Source of the DNA: G963663775 sp963664255
GTDB taxonomy: Bacteria > Bacillota > Clostridia > Oscillospirales > Butyricicoccaceae
Assembly: GCA_963664255.1 (NCBI GenBank)
Contig: OY760938.1
Location: 62,001-126,000 of the forward strand
Direction: 5' to 3'
DNA: 64,000 nt
The notes beneath the pieces are model-generated. The model was given only the letters and a program-made list of their open reading frames with translations, did no database searches and was not told the DNA's origin. Within the stretch, counting starts at the first letter, position 1; each line of letters begins with the position of its first letter. A program made the position numbers and the translations under genes. This document shows, in pieces, positions 39,617-47,073 of this stretch.

Positions 39617-40315
39617 TTGAAGATAAAGCTAACGCCGAGATTGCAAAGGCTGGCAGATTTGGTGCCGAAGGGGGCGCGACTTGCAGATGTTGGAACGGAC
39701 CATGCCTATTTGCCGATTTACCTTCTGCAAACGAACCGGATACAGCAGGCGGTTGCAAGTGACCTGCGAGAAGGTCCATTGGCTTCTGCAAAGCGCAATG
39801 CAGAGGCGGCAGGGCTTGGTGCGCAGTTGTCACTACGTTTGGGCGCCGGTCTGGAAAAGATAGCGCCGCAGGAATGCGATGCGATTACGATGGCGGGCAT
39901 GGGCGGCGAAACAATCGCTTCCATCTTGCAGGAAGCCGCTTGGACAGCGCAGGGCAATCATGAACTGCTGTTACAGCCCATGACAATGCTGCCGACTTTG
40001 CGGAAATTTCTGTTGGAAAACGGCTATACGATTGCGCAGGAGCTGGTTTGTCGGGAAGGAAAACGGCAATATATTATCATGCGTGTACGAGGCGGGGGTG
40101 TTCGGTCTTTACATCCGATTTCTCGCGCAGAAGCCGCATTTTCGCAGGCACTGCTGCAGGACGACGGTGCAAAATCCTATTTGGAAGCACTGTTGCAAAA
40201 AGAGCGGTGTGCATTACAGGGTATGCGCCTTGCAGAAACACAGGATGCCGCACAAACGGCAGAGCAAGAACAGGTGATAGAACATATTCAAAAGGCATTG
40301 GAGGGACTGCAATGA
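39617..40315 (+). CDS. trmK: tRNA (adenine(22)-N(1))-methyltransferase TrmK
   Basis: Methylates A22 in the D loop of tRNAs. The 232-residue protein has the SAM motif LADVGTDHAYLPIYLL, ASDLREGPLASAKRNAEAAGL, and TMAGMGGETIASIL, all characteristic of the YqfN/TrmK family, followed by a C-terminal coiled coil. Translation starts at TTG 39617 with GGAGG 10 bp upstream; the nearby ATG is in another frame. It overlaps nif3 by 4 bp, as in B. subtilis yqfN-yqfO. Confidence 0.9.
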   Translation: MKIKLTPRLQRLADLVPKGARLADVGTDHAYLPIYLLQTNRIQQAVASDLREGPLASAKRNAEAAGLGAQLSLRLGAGLEKIAPQECDAITMAGMGGETIASILQEAAWTAQGNHELLLQPMTMLPTLRKFLLENGYTIAQELVCREGKRQYIIMRVRGGGVRSLHPISRAEAAFSQALLQDDGAKSYLEALLQKERCALQGMRLAETQDAAQTAEQEQVIEHIQKALEGLQ

Positions 40316-41088
40316 TAACAGTGCAAAAGGTGTTGGCGTGTATGGAGAAATTTGCACCCTATGCGCTTGCAGAAAGCTGGGACAACTGCGGCTTGCTGGC
40401 AGGTGACCCGCAGCATCCCGTAACACGCGTTTTGTGTGCGCTGGATGTCACAGAAGCGGTGGTGCAAGAGGCAATAGATACCCAAGCGCAGGTGATTGTT
40501 GCGCATCATCCCTTGATTTTTACATCGGTCAGTCGTATCACGACAGAGCAGCCAGTGGGGCGCATTTTACGCCGCGTGATTGCAAATGATATTGCTGTGA
40601 TTTGTATGCACACCAATGCAGACTGCGCGCAGGGTGGTGTCAATGATGCGCTTGCACAAGCCTTAAAGCTGCAAAACATCATAAATATGGAGGCAGGCGA
40701 AAACGGTGCGCTGGGACGAGTTGGGGATTTGCCATATGCAATGACGCAAAGGGACTTCGCACAGTATGTGAAGATGCAGCTGTGTGCAGGCGGTGTTCGG
40801 TTTGCGCAGGGGAATCGTGAGGTTCGCCGCGTTGCGGTCAGCGGCGGTGCCTGCGGCAAGATGATGGATTTTGCGATTGGAAAGGGCGCAGATGCGTTTG
40901 TGATTGGCGATTGCAGTTATGACATTATGCAGCGTGCAGAGGCGTTGGGTCTGACGTTGGTAGATGCAGGGCATTTTCCAACGGAAAACCCTGTCATTCC
41001 TGTGATTGCAGACTATATTTCGGGCAATATTCCTGAAATTAGCGCCGTTTGTTCACAGGTGCACAAGGACTGCATTCATTTTATCTGA
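40312..41088 (+). CDS. Nif3-like dinuclear metal-centre hexameric protein
   Basis: A 258-residue NIF3/DUF34 protein (YqfO type). It shows AESWDNCGLLAGDP, IVAHHPLIFTSVSRI with the metal-binding His pair, CMHTNADCAQGGVND, and a C-terminal VDAGHFPTENPVIPVI with further metal ligands. The central insertion found in longer YqfO proteins is absent. The molecular function is unresolved. Its ATG overlaps the trmK stop (ATGA), which shows tight coupling; longer in-frame starts lie within trmK. Confidence 0.88.
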   Translation: MITVQKVLACMEKFAPYALAESWDNCGLLAGDPQHPVTRVLCALDVTEAVVQEAIDTQAQVIVAHHPLIFTSVSRITTEQPVGRILRRVIANDIAVICMHTNADCAQGGVNDALAQALKLQNIINMEAGENGALGRVGDLPYAMTQRDFAQYVKMQLCAGGVRFAQGNREVRRVAVSGGACGKMMDFAIGKGADAFVIGDCSYDIMQRAEALGLTLVDAGHFPTENPVIPVIADYISGNIPEISAVCSQVHKDCIHFI

Positions 41089-41104
41089 TTTTTAGGAGGA
41101 AACC

Positions 41105-42901
41105 ATGCCACTGGACGCGATTTGCCTACGGGCGTTGATAAAAGAACTGGATGAACAACTGGTGGGGAGCCGCGTAGAAAAGGTATATCAGCCGGACAGG
41201 GATGAAATCGTGCTTGCCCTGCGCGGGGGAAAAGGCGCAAAAAAACTGCTGATTTGCGCATCCGCATCGGCAGCGCGGATGCACTGCATCGACACCACAC
41301 GCGAAAATCCTGCCGCGCCGCCCATGTTTTGTATGCTGCTGCGCAAGCATATACAAGGGGCGAAAATTGCTTCCATCACGCAAAATGAATTGGAACGAAT
41401 CGCAATCATCACGCTGGATACCACAGACGAGTTGGGGGTTGCGAGTAAAAAATATCTGCATTGCGAACTGATGGGGAAACATTCTAACATTATTTTGTGT
41501 GACCAGGAAAACCGTGTGCTGGATGCACTGCGCCGTTTGGACGGTGACATGGCGTCCGGAAAACGTCAGATTTTGCCGGGGCTGTTCTATCAATTACCGC
41601 CTGCACAAGCGGGTAAGGTCAGTCCGTTGGGGGTTTCCGGCGCGGGTGTTGTTGCTGCTTTGCAAAATGATGCACAGGAAGAAAAAGGGCTGGATAAGTG
41701 GCTGTTATCCTCCTTTTTTGGGGTTTCCCCGCTGCTGTGCAGGGAGCTTGCCTATCGTGCCACTGGTGATGTTGCAAAGCCAATTTGTATGTTGACCGCA
41801 GCAGAATATCAAAGCATCGCAGACACCTTTTCTGATTTTGTGAAGCTGGTGCAGGAAGCACGGTTTCATCCCTGTGTGCTGACGAAGACAGGGGAGGAAG
41901 CTGCATTTGAATTCACATTTTTCCCGATTACACAGTATGAAAACGCGGTTTCTTTAAAAAATATGTCTTCGTTTTCTGAAATGCTCATTGCTTTTTATGA
42001 AAAAAAAGAGCGAATCGAACAAATGCGAAGACGTTCACAGGATTTGCAGCGCATGATTACTACAGCGCGTGACCGCTTGCGCAGGAAGTTATCCATGCAA
42101 CAGCAGGAGCTGGCACAGACAGCAGAACGCGAACAATATAAGCGCATGGGCGATTTAATTACGGCGAATTTATATCAGATTACACCTGGTATGCGCACCG
42201 CTTCGGTCGTGGATTATTATGACGAGCAGTGCCCTACGGTGGAGGTTCGGTTGGATTTGAAGCTGACGCCGCAGCAAAATGCACAGCACTATTTTAAGCT
42301 GTATAATAAAGCGAAAACGGCGGAGATTGTGCTGCAGCAGCAAATCAAAAACGGTACCCAAGAGCTTGCATACTTGGAAAGTGTGCTGGAATCCATTGAA
42401 CAGGCGGAAAATGCGCAGGATTTGCTGCAGCTTCGAGAGGAATTGCTTCTGACAGGCTATCTTTCCAAGAAACAACTGCACCAAGGAAAGAATCGAAGCA
42501 AGCCGGTGCAGGCAAAGCCATATCATTATCGTACAAGCGATGGATTTGATGTGTTTGCCGGAAAAAACAACCTGCAAAATGATTTGCTAACGCTAAAAAC
42601 GGCGTATAAGAGTGATGTTTGGTTTCATACGCAAAAAATACATGGCTCACACGTGATTTTGGTAACAGATGGAAGAAAACCAACCGATGTCGCCATGACA
42701 GAGGCGGCAGAAATTGCAGCGCATCACTCCAAGGCGCGATATAGTGCGCAGGTGCCCGTGGATTATTCTGAAGTGCGCAACATCAAAAAACCTGCCGGTG
42801 CAAAGCCTGGGTTTGTGATTTATCATGTTTATCAGACGGCATATGTTACGCCGAATGAGCAGAAAATAGAGGCTTTGCGCGTGCGTTTGGGCAACATATG
42901 A
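41105..42901 (+). CDS. rqcH: Rqc2/RqcH-type NFACT protein
   Basis: A 598-residue NFACT protein. The N-terminal NFACT-N domain is clear (LRALIKELDEQLVGSRVEKVYQPDRDEIVLALRG), the middle has two helix-hairpin/coiled-coil parts (RMITTARDRLRRKLSMQQQELAQ), and the C-terminal NFACT-R domain reads YHYRTSDGFDVFAGKNNLQND, SDVWFHTQKIHGSHVIL. In Bacillus RqcH binds split 50S subunits with stalled peptidyl-tRNA and adds C-terminal Ala tails. Older annotations call it fibronectin-binding protein. GGAGGA precedes ATG 41105, 16 bp after nif3. Confidence 0.92.
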   Translation: MPLDAICLRALIKELDEQLVGSRVEKVYQPDRDEIVLALRGGKGAKKLLICASASAARMHCIDTTRENPAAPPMFCMLLRKHIQGAKIASITQNELERIAIITLDTTDELGVASKKYLHCELMGKHSNIILCDQENRVLDALRRLDGDMASGKRQILPGLFYQLPPAQAGKVSPLGVSGAGVVAALQNDAQEEKGLDKWLLSSFFGVSPLLCRELAYRATGDVAKPICMLTAAEYQSIADTFSDFVKLVQEARFHPCVLTKTGEEAAFEFTFFPITQYENAVSLKNMSSFSEMLIAFYEKKERIEQMRRRSQDLQRMITTARDRLRRKLSMQQQELAQTAEREQYKRMGDLITANLYQITPGMRTASVVDYYDEQCPTVEVRLDLKLTPQQNAQHYFKLYNKAKTAEIVLQQQIKNGTQELAYLESVLESIEQAENAQDLLQLREELLLTGYLSKKQLHQGKNRSKPVQAKPYHYRTSDGFDVFAGKNNLQNDLLTLKTAYKSDVWFHTQKIHGSHVILVTDGRKPTDVAMTEAAEIAAHHSKARYSAQVPVDYSEVRNIKKPAGAKPGFVIYHVYQTAYVTPNEQKIEALRVRLGNI

Positions 42902-42919
42902 CGGACAGCGGATTTTTTA

Positions 42920-42948
42920 TTGCATTTTCGACAAAAGTAGGATATAAT
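42920..42948 (+). promoter_or_regulatory. Sigma-A promoter for hfq
   Basis: TTGCAT (42920-42925), a 17-bp spacer and TATAAT (42943-42948). It leaves a leader of about 105 nt before hfq that contains a weak GAAAC/GTTTC pairing but no recognised riboswitch. Confidence 0.7.
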
Positions 42949-43062
42949 AAAATATATTTGACGAGATGTTTTTGCGGAAACTTCACAGAAAACGACAGGT
43001 TTCTTGTCACGCACCGAGTATGATTAACTCCGAGAAATCAAAACTCAACGGAGGGAAGAAAG

Positions 43063-43311
43063 GTGCGTAACAGAATGAATTTACAGGATGCTTTTTTAAA
43101 CAATGCTCGTCAACAAGGACAGTTATTAACCGTTTTTTTGACAAATGGATTTCAATTACGTGGAGTTGTTCGCGGATTTGATAGCTTTATTGTCTTGTTG
43201 GAAACCGATGGAAAACAACAGATGATTTACAAGCACGCGATTTCAACCATGGTGCCACAGAGGAGATTGGATATTTTCGGAAAGCGCGAGGAGCGCATGA
43301 AGATGGAATAA
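43063..43311 (+). CDS. hfq: RNA chaperone Hfq
   Basis: An 82-residue Sm-like protein that forms hexameric rings and binds sRNAs and mRNAs. It has the Sm1 strand region (QLLTVFLTNGFQLRGVVRGFDSFIVLLE) and the Sm2 motif YKHAIST. The C-terminal tail is short and basic (RRLDIFGKREERMKME). GTG 43063 is chosen because GGAGG (43050-43054) is 8 bp away; ATG 43075 is the alternative. It lies 14 bp upstream of the HlyD-like gene, so it may lead that operon. Confidence 0.93.
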   Translation: MRNRMNLQDAFLNNARQQGQLLTVFLTNGFQLRGVVRGFDSFIVLLETDGKQQMIYKHAISTMVPQRRLDIFGKREERMKME

Positions 43312-43325
43312 GCCGGAGAGGTTTT

Positions 43326-44573
43326 ATGAAGAGCCCTGCAAAAAATCGAATCAAAAAAAAGAAGCAGACTTCTGGAAGTCGCATGATACCGTTGTTTGGC
43401 GGCATTTTTGTTCTGTATTTTGTTTTACAGGCAATCAATTCCTTTATTAACGGAATAGATGTCGTAAATGCAACCCTCATCACCGTGGATGATATGGTGA
43501 CAGCAACCGGGTATTTTGTGCGAAGCGAAGGCGTTGTAGATGGCACGACCAGTGAAACGGTTGAACACGCAGTACATAATGGGGAAAAGGTGCGCAGAGG
43601 CACACAGTTGGCGGTGGAATATACAGACCTGCGTGCGTTGGAAACCAGCCGGGAAATCAGCGCGCTTTCTGAACAAATTGCCCTCTTGCAATCGGTGGTA
43701 GACAGCACATCGGAGTCTTTGGATACGACAAAATTAGACCAGATGATTCACATACAGATGCAGGACGCGGTGGATGCCATGCAAGAAGGCGGTATGTCGG
43801 AGGTCAGCGCCATTTCAGCACAGCTGCGGCAGCTGGTTTTGAAGCGTGCTGCCGGTGGGCAGAATGCAGAAGCACTCTCAGATGAAATTTCGGCTTTACA
43901 GTCACAAAAAAATGCACTGCAAAATGATATAGGTGTGCTTTCCACGGCAATTACCTCACCCAGTGATGGTTTTTTCAGTGATACGGTGGATGGCTACGAA
44001 ACCATTCTCACGCCTGCCATCTTGGATGGGTTGACGGCCGAAACGTTTGAAGAGAAGCTGGAAACGCCCTTGCAGAAAAACACCGCGGCGCTCGGCAAGG
44101 TGGTGCAAGGCTTTTCATGGTATTTCACAGCGATTGTGCCTTCCGAAAGCGTGGCGGATTTGAAAAAAGGCGCGAGTGTTTCTTTGCGTTTTGCGCAGCT
44201 TTCCATGGATGTTCCCGTTTCCGTATATCAAATAACAACAAGTGAAAATTCGGCGAAAACCCTGCTGGTCTTTAAGGGAAATTACATCAATAGTGAAATC
44301 TTGACTATGCGAAGACAGGTCGTTGACATCATTCGCGGGAGCTATTCCGGCATTAAAATCCCCAAAAGTGCGATTCACTTGAAGGATAATGAAATGGGTG
44401 TGTACACTTTGAATGGAAGTGTCAGCAGCTTCAAAACGGTCAATCCGATTTATGAAGGAGATACCTATTTGGTAGTGGAACAAAGTTCTTCCGATGAAAA
44501 TGGTATTGTGGTGCAAGATGATGTGATTATCCATGCACGCGGGTTAGAAGATAACAAGGTGGTGGCAACATGA
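43326..44573 (+). CDS. HlyD-like membrane-anchored protein of the sepF cluster
   Basis: A 415-residue protein: a basic cytoplasmic start (KNRIKKKK), one membrane segment (MIPLFGGIFVLYFVLQAI), then an extracellular part with a lipoyl/barrel-sandwich-like strand region (GYFVRSEGVVDGTTSETVEHAVHNGEKVRRGTQLAV). A coiled coil (residues about 100-195) and a beta-barrel domain follow. The layout is that of HlyD/membrane-fusion adaptors without a partner transporter here. Such genes are common just before yggS-sepF in clostridia, which hints at an envelope role linked to division (inference). Its stop overlaps yggS by 4 bp. Confidence 0.75.
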   Translation: MKSPAKNRIKKKKQTSGSRMIPLFGGIFVLYFVLQAINSFINGIDVVNATLITVDDMVTATGYFVRSEGVVDGTTSETVEHAVHNGEKVRRGTQLAVEYTDLRALETSREISALSEQIALLQSVVDSTSESLDTTKLDQMIHIQMQDAVDAMQEGGMSEVSAISAQLRQLVLKRAAGGQNAEALSDEISALQSQKNALQNDIGVLSTAITSPSDGFFSDTVDGYETILTPAILDGLTAETFEEKLETPLQKNTAALGKVVQGFSWYFTAIVPSESVADLKKGASVSLRFAQLSMDVPVSVYQITTSENSAKTLLVFKGNYINSEILTMRRQVVDIIRGSYSGIKIPKSAIHLKDNEMGVYTLNGSVSSFKTVNPIYEGDTYLVVEQSSSDENGIVVQDDVIIHARGLEDNKVVAT

Positions 44574-45280
44574 CAGAGCGAGAACGACAAATACTGCAGG
44601 ACAATATCGCACGTATACGTGAGAAAATTGCGCGGGCAGCGGCACAGTCCGGACGTTCTGCAGCGGATATTTCGTTTATCGCAGCCACTAAAATGAATGA
44701 TGCGGAGCGCGTGCGGACAGCACTTCAATACGGTATAGATGCCGCTGGTGAAAATCGCGTGCAGGAGTTGCTGGAAAAATATGAGCAAGGGGCGTATTTG
44801 GACAAGCCTTTGCATTTTATTGGAACCTTACAGACCAATAAAATTAAATATTTAATCGGAAAAACGTGCTTGATTCATTCGGTTGGCTCTTTGCATCTGG
44901 GAAAAGCAATCGCCAAGGAGGCGGTAAAGCAAAATGCGGTACAAGACATTTTGCTGGAAGTCAACATCGGTCTGGAGTCCACAAAAAGTGGATTTCATCC
45001 AGATGCTATAGATGAAGCGATTGATGAACTAAGAGCGGTTTCTGGCATTCGTATTTGCGGATTGATGACAATTCCACCTGTTTCACAGGGCGTCGCAGGA
45101 AACAATGCATATTTTTGCAAAATGCAGCAACTATATGTTGACATATCGGCAAAAAAATATGATAATGTTAATATGTGTTGTCTGTCGATGGGAATGAGCG
45201 ACGATTACGCAGATGCCATTTCTTGTGGCTCCAATATGGTTCGAATTGGTCGTGCCGTCTTTGGAGAGAGGCAGTATTAA
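44570..45280 (+). CDS. YggS-family pyridoxal phosphate homeostasis protein
   Basis: A 236-residue single-domain PLP-binding protein (YlmE/YggS/PLPBP). It has the fold-type III barrel with FIAATKMNDAERVRTAL, where the Lys binds PLP, GENRVQELLEKY, FIGTLQTNKIKYL, VNIGLESTKSGF, CGLMTIPP, and the phosphate site LSMGMSDDYADAISCGSNMVRIGRAVFG. It controls vitamin B6 pools rather than catalysing a known reaction. The ATG overlaps the HlyD-like stop. Confidence 0.93.
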   Translation: MTERERQILQDNIARIREKIARAAAQSGRSAADISFIAATKMNDAERVRTALQYGIDAAGENRVQELLEKYEQGAYLDKPLHFIGTLQTNKIKYLIGKTCLIHSVGSLHLGKAIAKEAVKQNAVQDILLEVNIGLESTKSGFHPDAIDEAIDELRAVSGIRICGLMTIPPVSQGVAGNNAYFCKMQQLYVDISAKKYDNVNMCCLSMGMSDDYADAISCGSNMVRIGRAVFGERQY

Positions 45281-45359
45281 GTGAACGGGTTTGTAGAATC
45301 CTTTCACAACCAAGGATAGGGACGTTCCTGTTTCTGGCATAATTTAGGAGGAAAACAAA

Positions 45360-45803
45360 ATGGGATCCATCAAGACATTTATCGACTGGGTCAAGGGCGA
45401 AGAAGAAGAGGAAGATTTTGAAGAATTTGTGCCAAAATCTAGACCAGTCGCGCCTGAAGAATCTTTAGGATATTCTGCAGATGCTGCTCCTAAAAGAAGC
45501 AATAAAGTAGTGAATATCAATGCAACAACCCAGCTTGCAGTGGTGCTTGTCAAGCCGGAACGGTTTGAAAACGCAGCCGAGATTGCAGACCATCTGAAAG
45601 AAAAGCGCACGGTTGTTTTGAATCTTGAACAAACCAACAAAGATATAGCACGCAGACTGGTGGATTTTTTAAGCGGTGTTGCATATGCAATCGAAGGGAA
45701 AATCAAAAAGGTTGCCAACAGCACGTATATTATCACACCGTACAATGTCGATATTCTCGGAGATTTGATTGACGAGTTGGAGAACAATGGATTATATTTT
45801 TAA
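45360..45803 (+). CDS. sepF: Cell division protein SepF
   Basis: Membrane-binding FtsZ partner that organises the Z ring. The 147-residue product has a short N-terminal amphipathic helix (MGSIKTFIDWVKG), an acidic linker, and the compact C-terminal SepF domain (AVVLVKPERFENAAEIADHLKEKRTVVLNLEQTNKDIARRLVDFLSGVAYAI). All features of a functional SepF are present. TAGGAGG lies upstream. It is flanked by yggS and yggT as in most Firmicutes. Confidence 0.95.
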   Translation: MGSIKTFIDWVKGEEEEEDFEEFVPKSRPVAPEESLGYSADAAPKRSNKVVNINATTQLAVVLVKPERFENAAEIADHLKEKRTVVLNLEQTNKDIARRLVDFLSGVAYAIEGKIKKVANSTYIITPYNVDILGDLIDELENNGLYF

Positions 45804-45827
45804 CCAGCAGAGTAGGAGCGATTGAAT

Positions 45828-46094
45828 ATGACTGCAATAATAACGTGGCTTGCTGTATCTCTTGTTCGGCTGTTTGAATTTTTACTGTTTGCACGTGCAA
45901 TCATGTCATGGTTTCCAAACACACGTGGGTCTAAAATTTCTGAATTTTTATACATTGCAACAGAGCCATTGATTCTCCCATTCCGACATTTGCTCGACAG
46001 AGTAGAGGTACTTCGGATGTTTCCGATCGATTTATCTTTTTTATGCACATTTGTTGTTTTAGAATTCGTGCTCAATTTGTTGTATCATCTATAA
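45828..46094 (+). CDS. YggT-family (YlmG) membrane protein
   Basis: An 88-residue integral membrane protein with two hydrophobic segments (ITWLAVSLVRLFEFLLFARAIMSW and LSFLCTFVVLEFVLNLLY) flanking the conserved loop FPNTRGSKISEFLYIATEPLILPFRHLL. YggT/YlmG proteins cluster with division genes; the role is not settled. ATG 45828 is 9 bp after AGGAG; an in-frame TTG two codons earlier is less likely. Confidence 0.88.
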   Translation: MTAIITWLAVSLVRLFEFLLFARAIMSWFPNTRGSKISEFLYIATEPLILPFRHLLDRVEVLRMFPIDLSFLCTFVVLEFVLNLLYHL

Positions 46095-46115
46095 TGTTGG
46101 TTTAACAAAGGTTGA

Positions 46116-46147
46116 TTTGGTCGGGGAATTGCCCCGACCATTTTACC
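46116..46147 (+). terminator. Intrinsic terminator between yggT and divIVA
   Basis: TGGTCGGGG (46118-46126) and CCCCGACCA (46132-46140) are perfectly complementary around AATTG; TTTT follows. divIVA must therefore have its own promoter or rely on readthrough. Confidence 0.82.
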
Positions 46148-46210
46148 ATATGGTATGAATCACTGTAAAAACGAAATATTTTAATAAAAATACAGTTGGA
46201 GGGGAACCTA

Positions 46211-47005
46211 ATGCTGACAGTGCAGGAAATACAAGCAATGAGCTTCGAGAAAGCTGTGTTCGGTGGATACGACATGAAAACCGTGGATGAATTTATCGAA
46301 CAAATTACAGAGGACTATGCGGCACTGCAGAAGGAAAACGCTGCGCTAAAATCGAAAATGAAGGTATTGGTCGATAAAATCGAAGAATATAAAAGTGTAG
46401 AAGATGGTATGCGCCGCGCACTGGTTTCTGCACAGAACATTGCACAGGAAACCATTGATACTGCTAAAAATGAAGCAGAAGCGATTTTGAATGTGGCAAA
46501 GACAGAAGCGGATGCACAGCTGGAAAGCTATCATACAAAGCTGGATGCTGAGAAAAAAGAATTATCACGTATTCGCCAAGAAACTTCCGAGTTTATTTCT
46601 AAGATGACAGGAAACTTTGAAAAGCAAATGCATACGTTGATAGAATTATCAACATCGAATGAACTCATAGATGAAAAACTGACTGGTCTGACGGGTGCTT
46701 CGGCTGAGCAACAGGCCAAAACCAATATGGCACAGTATGATTCGGATACATTGGGGCAAACGCGTGATTTATCCCATGAAATCAATACGCCTGAAGTTGT
46801 CAAGCCGCAAGAGTCAACCTATACCATTCCAGAGGATATTCGGCAGTTCATGCAGCAGCAAATGGATTCCAATAATGAAGGCATGAAAATAAAGGTGATG
46901 GAAGTTACGCTGGATAACCAAGAACAAAAGGACAACAACGATGCGACCAAAAGCTTTAAAAATCTCAAATTTGGCGCAGAATATTCGACCGAACATGACA
47001 GATAA
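46211..47005 (+). CDS. divIVA: DivIVA-domain septum/pole organiser
   Basis: A 264-residue coiled-coil protein. The N-terminal lipid-binding DivIVA domain is clear (LTVQEIQAMSFEKAVFGGYDMKTVDEFIEQITEDYAALQKEN) with a long heptad helix to about residue 145 (EAEAILNVAKTEADAQLESYHTKL). The C-terminal half is less ordered and rich in Gln and Asn, with no known motif. It localises to curved membranes at septa and poles. ATG 46211 follows GGAGGGG; an in-frame ATG 15 bp upstream overlaps the ribosome site. Confidence 0.92.
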   Translation: MLTVQEIQAMSFEKAVFGGYDMKTVDEFIEQITEDYAALQKENAALKSKMKVLVDKIEEYKSVEDGMRRALVSAQNIAQETIDTAKNEAEAILNVAKTEADAQLESYHTKLDAEKKELSRIRQETSEFISKMTGNFEKQMHTLIELSTSNELIDEKLTGLTGASAEQQAKTNMAQYDSDTLGQTRDLSHEINTPEVVKPQESTYTIPEDIRQFMQQQMDSNNEGMKIKVMEVTLDNQEQKDNNDATKSFKNLKFGAEYSTEHDR

Positions 47006-47073
47006 GCGATATATGTAAAATCTGTTACATCATATTATAAAAGGAACAATTTTGAAAGGATGGAACCGGTACC

